A stretch of DNA of 62,926 nt from Clostridiales bacterium (GTDB lineage Bacteria > Bacillota > Clostridia > Oscillospirales > Oscillospiraceae): positions 1 through 62,926 of the forward strand of contig JAHZGF010000031.1 in NCBI GenBank assembly GCA_019420945.1, read 5' to 3'. The notes under the pieces were generated by a model that saw only the letters and a program-made list of their open reading frames with translations, ran no database searches and was not told where the DNA came from. A program made the position numbers and the translations under genes. Shown piece after piece: positions 58,379 to 62,926 of the stretch; position 1 is the stretch's first letter; every line of letters begins with the position of its first letter.

Positions 58379-58759
58379 ATGGAACAGAAACGTTATTCTC
58401 GTCAGCGGGAGCTGATTTATGAGTGCTTGCAGGGCATGAAGATCCATCCCACCGCGGAGATGATCTACCAGACCCTGAAGCCGGAGCATCCGAAGCTGAG
58501 CTTGGGGACGGTTTACCGAAATCTGAACCAGCTGGCGGATTGGGGTGTTATCACCAGGATGCCCTTTCATGTGGAGCGCTATGATGCGGATATTACACCT
58601 CACGCCCATTTCTGCTGCGATTGCTGCGGGCGGGTGTTTGATCTGCCCATGCCGGAAGGGGAGGATATGACGCCCTTCTGCGCCCAACATGGATTTTCTC
58701 TGCGCCGGGAGGCGCGGCTCTTCTACGGCCTGTGCAAGGATTGTGAGGAGTCAGCTTAA
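58379..58759 (+). CDS. Fur-family (PerR-like) transcriptional regulator
   Basis: A 126-residue regulator. Winged helix (TAEMIYQTLKPEHPKLSLGTVYRNLNQL), regulatory-metal region (HVERYDADITPHAHF) and a structural zinc site of two Cys pairs (CCDCC and CKDC). PerR is favoured over Fur by the Asp in RYDADI and by the rubrerythrin gene downstream. The ATG at 58379 has no strong ribosome binding site. Confidence 0.9.
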   Translation: MEQKRYSRQRELIYECLQGMKIHPTAEMIYQTLKPEHPKLSLGTVYRNLNQLADWGVITRMPFHVERYDADITPHAHFCCDCCGRVFDLPMPEGEDMTPFCAQHGFSLRREARLFYGLCKDCEESA

Positions 58760-58830
58760 TTTGTGCGTTTTCCGCCCTTTTAGACGGAAATTTGGCAAAA
58801 ATATTTTATATTAAAAGGAGTGTAAGTATC

Positions 58831-59367
58831 ATGGAATTGAAGGGTTCTAAGACCGAAGCCAACCTGTGGACTGCCTTTGCCGGTGAATCCCAGGCCCGCA
58901 ATAAGTACACCTATTTCGCCTCTGCCGCCAAGAAGGCCGGCTATGAGCAGATTGCCGCTATTTTCGAGGAGACTGCCAATAACGAGAAAGAGCACGCCAA
59001 GATCTGGTTCAAGGAGCTGGGAGGCATCGGCGATATCCGCGAGAACCTGAAGGCTGCCGCCGAGGGTGAGAACGGCGAGTGGACCAGCATGTACCCCGAG
59101 ATGGCCGCTACCGCCCGGGAGGAAGGCTTCACCCGTCTGGCCTATCTGTTTGAGGCTGTTGCCGCCATCGAAAAGGAACACGAGGAGCGCTATCTGCAGC
59201 TGCTGGCCAACCTGGAGAACGACGTGGTGTTCAAGACCGACGATGAGAACACCGTGTGGATCTGCCGCAACTGCGGCCACATCCATGTGGGCAAGGACGC
59301 TCCCGAGGTTTGCCCGGTCTGCGCCCATCCTCAGGCTTTCTTTGAGCGCCGGAAGGTGAACTACTGA
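58831..59367 (+). CDS. Rubrerythrin
   Basis: A 178-residue non-haem iron peroxidase: a four-helix diiron domain with GESQARNKY, EKEHAKIW and a second EKEHEERY repeat, and a C-terminal rubredoxin-like FeS4 site (CRNCGH...CPVCAH). It reduces hydrogen peroxide in anaerobes. The ATG is 10 bases behind AAAAGGAG. Next to a PerR-like regulator. Confidence 0.95.
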   Translation: MELKGSKTEANLWTAFAGESQARNKYTYFASAAKKAGYEQIAAIFEETANNEKEHAKIWFKELGGIGDIRENLKAAAEGENGEWTSMYPEMAATAREEGFTRLAYLFEAVAAIEKEHEERYLQLLANLENDVVFKTDDENTVWICRNCGHIHVGKDAPEVCPVCAHPQAFFERRKVNY

Positions 59368-59369
59368 GC

Positions 59370-59618
59370 ATGGAAACCATCCAGTACAGACCCCAGGGCG
59401 TATGTTCCAACTATATGGAGATCGACGTGGAAAACGGCGTGATCCAGGATTGTCGGGTTACCGGCGGCTGCAACGGCAACCTGCAGGGCATCTCCGCTCT
59501 GGTGCGGGGCATGCGGGTTCAGGACGCCATTCAGCGCATGGAGGGCATCCGCTGCGGATTTAAGAGCACCTCCTGTCCCGACCAGCTGGCCCAGGCCCTG
59601 AAGGGGTATCAGGGCTGA
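59370..59618 (+). CDS. TSCPD domain protein (TIGR03905 family)
   Basis: An 82-residue protein with GGCNGNLQG and the terminal STSCPDQLAQAL (TSCPD) motif. It starts 2 bases after the rubrerythrin stop, so it is co-translated. The family is related to a C-terminal domain of some ribonucleotide reductases; the conserved Cys residues may bind a metal. Role unknown. Confidence 0.88.
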   Translation: METIQYRPQGVCSNYMEIDVENGVIQDCRVTGGCNGNLQGISALVRGMRVQDAIQRMEGIRCGFKSTSCPDQLAQALKGYQG

Positions 59619-59643
59619 GGCGTGCAAGATCTGATTTCCCTGA

Positions 59644-59678
59644 AAGGCCCGGCCTGGATCAAATCCATGCCGGGCCTT
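59644..59678 (+). terminator. Terminator after the rubrerythrin operon
   Basis: The stem AAGGCCCGGCCTGGAT / ATCCATGCCGGGCCTT is followed by GATTTTGG. Confidence 0.8.
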
Positions 59679-59686
59679 GATTTTGG

Positions 59687-59715
59687 TTGCGGGCAGAGGC
59701 GGAATGTGTTATACT
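59687..59715 (+). promoter_or_regulatory. Promoter of the small membrane-protein gene
   Basis: TTGCGG (59687-59692), a 17-base spacer and TATACT (59710-59715). Confidence 0.65.
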
Positions 59716-59765
59716 CAGTTCAACAAAATAAGGCCGGCAGGCCGGACAGAACGGGATGTGTCTCT

Positions 59766-60047
59766 TTGAAGAAAGTCAATGCGTACCTGATTCAGCGCCC
59801 CAAGATGCTGCTGACCATGGTATGGGTGTTCACCTTGCTTGCGATAGGGCTGGGAGTCACGCTGATTATTGCGTTTCCCAATATGGGAATTTTGCTATTC
59901 TGGGGTTATTTGATCGTGCCCGCCGCCCTGGCCCTCTATACCAGGCTGCTCTACAGCAAGGTGCAGGAGCGCCGCAAGGAGGAGCGCCGGGCCCAGAAGG
60001 AAGCGGAGAACGAGATCCGCTATCCGCACAAGAAGAAAAAACGCTGA
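59766..60047 (+). CDS. Small two-helix membrane protein
   Basis: A 93-residue protein from a TTG at 59766 (weak ribosome binding site): two membrane helices (about 18-40 and 45-65), then a basic coiled tail (SKVQERRKEERRAQKEAENEIR...KKKKR). An alternative ATG lies at 59811. Unknown function; the topology resembles small membrane anchors with a cytoplasmic RNA- or lipid-binding tail. Confidence 0.68.
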   Translation: MKKVNAYLIQRPKMLLTMVWVFTLLAIGLGVTLIIAFPNMGILLFWGYLIVPAALALYTRLLYSKVQERRKEERRAQKEAENEIRYPHKKKKR

Positions 60048-60064
60048 TTGCAGCAAGAAAACGA

Positions 60065-60100
60065 GAGCGGCCGGAAGCACGAATTCCGGCCGCTCTTTTG
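60065..60100 (+). terminator. Terminator
   Basis: The stem GAGCGGCCGGAA / TTCCGGCCGCTC is followed by TTTTGC, ending the small membrane-protein transcript. Confidence 0.8.
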
Positions 60101-60123
60101 CGTGGCAGGCAGGCGTTGTAAAA

Positions 60124-60152
60124 AGAGGACCGCTGCATTGCAGCGGTCCTCT
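60124..60152 (-). terminator. Terminator of the MFS gene
   Basis: The perfect stem AGAGGACCGCTGC / GCAGCGGTCCTCT is followed on the minus strand by TTTTTAC. Confidence 0.82.
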
Positions 60153-60181
60153 TCTGTTTGAGGGGAGTAATGAGTTACGGA

Positions 60182-61597
60182 TCAGCCGCGGTCGGCAGCG
60201 TTGGCATCCTTCATCTTGAACATGGGGATGGTGAAGATGATGCCGATGGCAAGCACGATGAGGCACATGATCCAGGCGCTCATGGGGTTGCCGCTGTTGA
60301 TCATAGCGGCCATGATCTGAGCGGCAAAGGCGCAGGGGATCAGCTGGATAGCCATGATGATCCGGTTGGCAGCCTGATACTCCCGGCGGCCGAAGGCGAA
60401 GGAGATGGAGGCCGGGTGCATGGTGGGCACACCGCCGGTCATGCAGGAAACGCCGAAGCCCCACAGGATCAGCAGAGGCACGTTGCAGGCGCCGGTGGTG
60501 GCCACGAAGTGCCACTGGCTCATCAGGCCGATGATGGGCAGGAACTCGGTAATGCCCAGGATCAGGCTGGCCACGGGGGTGCCGCACTTGTCGTCGATGA
60601 CGCCGAACAGGAAGCTGGTCAGGATGCCCACCAGGGCGCCCACGCTCAGCCAGCGGGTAGCCTGGTTGACGAACAGCACCATGGCACCGCCACCCTCCAG
60701 GCCGCCCATACCGGTGAAAGCTGCACCGAGAGGACCAGCAGCAACAGCGTCAGCGTTCAGGATAACCAGACGGGTGAACCACACCACCATGGAAGCCATG
60801 CAGGCGTTGATGATGAACTGATAGACGCCATAGTTGACAATCATGATCCAGCTCTTCTTCTGCTTCAGCACGTCGCCGATGGACAGCTTGGTCTCTTCCT
60901 CGGCTTCGCTTTTGGGAGGAGTATCAGATCCGTCGGGATACAGGCCCACATCCTCAGGCGCATCGCGCAGCAGCAGAGCGGACAGGATGGCGATGATGAC
61001 CAGCACCACGCACACGCCGATGTAGAAGGGACGATAGTCGCCGCCCAGATAGGTGCCGATGAAGTTGTTCATCACAGAGGTGCCCACCACGGAGAACAGG
61101 GGGGAACCCAGGGTGATAATGCCCAGCACACGGCCGCGATAGCGGATGAACCAGGTAGCGGCCAGCTGGAAGCCGGCCATCTGGAAGCACATGCAGGTGA
61201 CGCGGATCAGGAACAGGGAGATGGCATACAGCACGTAATTGCCCACCACATTGGGATCGCCGATGGCGGCAGAGGCCAAAGTTGCATTGGGAGAATTGCA
61301 GGCCAGGCCGTTGGCGGCCGCCAGGCCAAGGCAGCCCAGGGCGGAGACGGCGATGCAGGGGATCAGGGTCTTGCGGACGCCGAACTTGATGAAGCAGGTG
61401 CCATAGACCAGGGTCAGCACGATGCACACCAGGTTGCCCACGGTCATGGGGATCAGGGTGGCGTTGTTGTTCCAGGCGGAGTAGGCCTGAATGATGTTGA
61501 TGTGGTCATTCTGGAGACCGGAATAGAAAAACATGAACACGATGCCCAGAATGTTGAAGGCAATCGCGTAGCGTGCGAACTTCTTATTTTTCAGCAC
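60182..61597 (-). CDS. MFS transporter (OFA-like)
   Basis: A 471-residue transporter with 12 predicted helices and a charged central loop (DGSDTPPKSEAEEETK, ~residues 214-230). Topology and the WFIRYRGRVLGIITLGSPLFS segment resemble the oxalate:formate antiporter-type branch that exchanges organic anions. The substrate is not certain. The ATG is behind GAGGAGG. Expressed alone between its own terminator and a long upstream region. Confidence 0.85.
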   Translation of the reverse strand: MLKNKKFARYAIAFNILGIVFMFFYSGLQNDHINIIQAYSAWNNNATLIPMTVGNLVCIVLTLVYGTCFIKFGVRKTLIPCIAVSALGCLGLAAANGLACNSPNATLASAAIGDPNVVGNYVLYAISLFLIRVTCMCFQMAGFQLAATWFIRYRGRVLGIITLGSPLFSVVGTSVMNNFIGTYLGGDYRPFYIGVCVVLVIIAILSALLLRDAPEDVGLYPDGSDTPPKSEAEEETKLSIGDVLKQKKSWIMIVNYGVYQFIINACMASMVVWFTRLVILNADAVAAGPLGAAFTGMGGLEGGGAMVLFVNQATRWLSVGALVGILTSFLFGVIDDKCGTPVASLILGITEFLPIIGLMSQWHFVATTGACNVPLLILWGFGVSCMTGGVPTMHPASISFAFGRREYQAANRIIMAIQLIPCAFAAQIMAAMINSGNPMSAWIMCLIVLAIGIIFTIPMFKMKDANAADRG

Positions 61598-62150
61598 AAT
61601 AGTTCCTCCTCTATACTCTTCTTTGTCAAGAAAGGAAGACGGTTTGGACGGGGGTTTTGCCTGCGCAGTTCCTCCCCCCCTTTAAAACTGCAGTTTGGGC
61701 AAAACAGCAAGACCCGACCAGACAGATCTCCTTCAAAGCCTCAAATGAGGCTTCTTAACGGTAGAATTATACTACAAATGCCCTAAAAAGCAAACACAAA
61801 TTATGCAAAAAACAAAATTCGCTCTTTTGCCCAATCTTAAAAACTGAAAAACATTTTCAATCATTTTCAAAGGTGAAAAAGATTTGGCTACGCCAAACTG
61901 GAACATATGAGTAACAATTTGGAGTAAAAAAGAAATGACCAGTCAGTGACGTAATTTTCCGGTATTGGTAAATATTTCTTTCAATGCTTTTCACTGGGAA
62001 TGTATTGTGAGGTGCAGCCGGGCGGAACACTGGCCCGGAAAGGATACATTTTAAATAATAAGCGTCAACTGCGAGAAATTGATATTAGATAAGAAAATTA
62101 GATAAGAAAAGATAAAAGGAAAAAACTTTGTAATTGCAAGGAAAAAACTG
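61598..62150. other. Long intergenic region, no gene
   Basis: About 550 bases, increasingly AT-rich from 61,760. Near the MFS side there is a candidate minus-strand -10 TATAAT (61771-61766) and the perfect palindrome AAGCCTCAAATGAGGCTT (61737-61754), which may be a repressor site in the MFS leader. At 62085-62125 are short direct repeats TTAGATAAGAAAA / TTAGATAAGAAAA. No convincing coding frame or RNA gene is seen. Confidence 0.6.
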
Positions 62151-62151
62151 C

Positions 62152-62180
62152 TTGACGAGCAGATGGACCCATGCTATAAT
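62152..62180 (+). promoter_or_regulatory. Promoter of the str (ribosomal) operon
   Basis: TTGACG (62152-62157), a 17-base spacer and TATAAT (62175-62180), followed by the L7Ae-like gene and rpsL. Confidence 0.85.
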
Positions 62181-62240
62181 ACTTATCTGTGTGGTATAGG
62201 CGTATTCTGCGCTTATATCGGGAAGGAGCGGTGACTTGCT

Positions 62241-62486
62241 TTGATCGACCAACTGCAAACGGAACATAAGGTGGTCGGAGTGAAGCAGTCGCGCAAGGCG
62301 GTCCAGCGGGGAAGTGCCCGGCTGGTCTTCTTGGCGGAGGACGCAGACCCTCAGATCACCGATCCCATCCGTCAACTGTGCCAGACCACCGGCGTTCCGG
62401 TGGAGAGCATCCCCCATATGCGGGAGCTGGGCAATGCCTGCGGGATTCGCCTGGGCTGTGCTGTGGCCGCAGTTTTGGCGGAATAA
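62241..62486 (+). CDS. L7Ae-family ribosomal/K-turn RNA-binding protein (YbxF-like)
   Basis: An 81-residue L7Ae/L30e-fold protein (VVGVKQSRKAVQRGSARLVFLAEDADP, GNACGIRLGCAVAAVL) preceding rpsL as YbxF does in Bacillus. It likely binds kink-turn RNA. TTG start, with AAGGAG about 12 bases upstream. Confidence 0.9.
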   Translation: MIDQLQTEHKVVGVKQSRKAVQRGSARLVFLAEDADPQITDPIRQLCQTTGVPVESIPHMRELGNACGIRLGCAVAAVLAE

Positions 62487-62567
62487 AATTTTTTGGTTTT
62501 AGCGAATATTCCCTGGGAAAATTCGTTAAAATAAGATTCATCAATCTAAGAAAGGAGGAACTCGTTC

Positions 62568-62926
62568 ATGCCTACTTTTAACCAGCTGGTGCGCAGCGGA
62601 AGAAAGACCTCTGCCGTCAAGTCCAATTCTCCTGCTCTTCAGAAGGGCAAGAACACCCTGAAAGACAAGGAGACCGATCTGCCTTCTCCTCAGAAGCGTG
62701 GCGTGTGCACTGCCGTGCGTACTTCCACTCCTAAGAAGCCTAACTCCGCTCTGCGGAAGATCGCCCGTGTCCGTCTGTCCAACGGTTATGAAGTCACCGC
62801 TTATATCCCCGGTGTCGGTCACAACCTGCAGGAGCACTCCGTGGTTATGATCCGCGGCGGCCGTGTCAGGGACCTGCCCGGTGTTCGTTACCACATCATC
62901 CGCGGCACTCTGGATACCCAGGGCGT
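62568..62926 (+). CDS. rpsL: 30S ribosomal protein S12 (3' end beyond window)
   Basis: The first 119 residues are visible. Typical Firmicutes S12 with the extra loop near residues 28-41, TPKKPNSALRK and GHNLQEHSVVMIRGGRV intact. S12 shapes the decoding centre. Residue 101 (equivalent to E. coli Lys88) is Arg, encoded by AGG at 62868-62870. The ATG is behind AAAGGAGG. The target of RimO, encoded earlier in the window. Confidence 0.97.
   Translation, partial: MPTFNQLVRSGRKTSAVKSNSPALQKGKNTLKDKETDLPSPQKRGVCTAVRTSTPKKPNSALRKIARVRLSNGYEVTAYIPGVGHNLQEHSVVMIRGGRVRDLPGVRYHIIRGTLDTQG

Noticed and set aside
60158..61786. Long plus-strand open frame opposite the MFS gene, and similar ones opposite cysS and the wall hydrolase
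   Set aside because: His/Gly/Asp-rich shadow translations with no domain or ribosome binding site.
1..62926. CRISPR array, retron, diversity-generating retroelement
   Set aside because: No regularly spaced repeats, reverse transcriptase or template/variable repeat pair seen on either strand.

Overview
The window looks like a chromosome segment of a GC-rich gut Clostridia, most likely Oscillospiraceae (Flavonifractor/Lawsonibacter/Pseudoflavonifractor type). This rests on the Firmicutes rpsL form, two T-box leaders, the IreB protein, rubrerythrin next to a Fur/PerR regulator, and gene order. The species call is inference, since no search was possible.

Positions 1 to about 33,250 are part of an integrative and conjugative element (ICE) of the Tn1549/C. 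difficile CTn type. Its left end and integrase lie outside the window. At the far left (plus strand) is cargo: three tandem FtsX/MacB-type permeases (the first only as a C-terminal stub), their ATPase, a small membrane protein and an OmpR-type winged-helix protein with no receiver domain. A shared hairpin near 4.3 kb separates this from a long minus-strand module. In transcription order from 32.8 to 4.3 kb this module encodes: ParM and ParR; a tandem ribbon-helix-helix protein; a cytosine-C5 DNA methyltransferase; an amidoligase with a gamma-glutamylcyclotransferase-like partner; a large Cna-B surface protein, class B sortase and 30-residue membrane peptide; a complete S-adenosylmethionine synthetase; a toprim/DUF3991 primase-like protein; two proteins of unknown role; a second DNA methyltransferase; a probable oriT; MobC and a MobP-type relaxase; DUF4314, PcfB-like and ArdC-like proteins; a PP-loop (PAPS-reductase-like) ATPase; and the type IV secretion set VirD4, Maff2/VirB2-like, VirB6-like, PrgI, VirB4 and an M23 peptidase. 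Strong hairpins followed by T runs punctuate this module. Many of its genes have no ATG/GTG/TTG where the Shine-Dalgarno sequence predicts the start.

A tRNA-Leu(CAA) gene at 33,282-33,368 (minus) borders the element. From there on the sequence is ordinary chromosome: a lipoprotein plus two-component system; a DUF1385 protein and prmC; recA-recX-rimO-pgsA; T-box-controlled cysE-cysS; a LytTR/DUF3021 pair; an SH3/NlpC-P60 wall hydrolase; IreB; T-box-controlled pheS-pheT; divergent nnr, a lipoprotein, alr and mazF; a Fur-family regulator with rubrerythrin and a TSCPD protein; an MFS transporter; and the start of the ribosomal str operon (L7Ae-like protein, rpsL) cut by the right edge.

Functionally, the element combines transfer, segregation (ParMR), DNA modification with its own SAM supply, and a cell-surface module (Cna-B protein, sortase, amidoligase/GGCT). 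Points most worth a second look are the start-codon anomalies, the amidoligase/GGCT/surface cluster, a dispersed motif ACC[AG]GCTGGGAA, paired palindromes at 18.25-18.32 kb, and an rpsL residue equivalent to the streptomycin-resistance substitution K88R.
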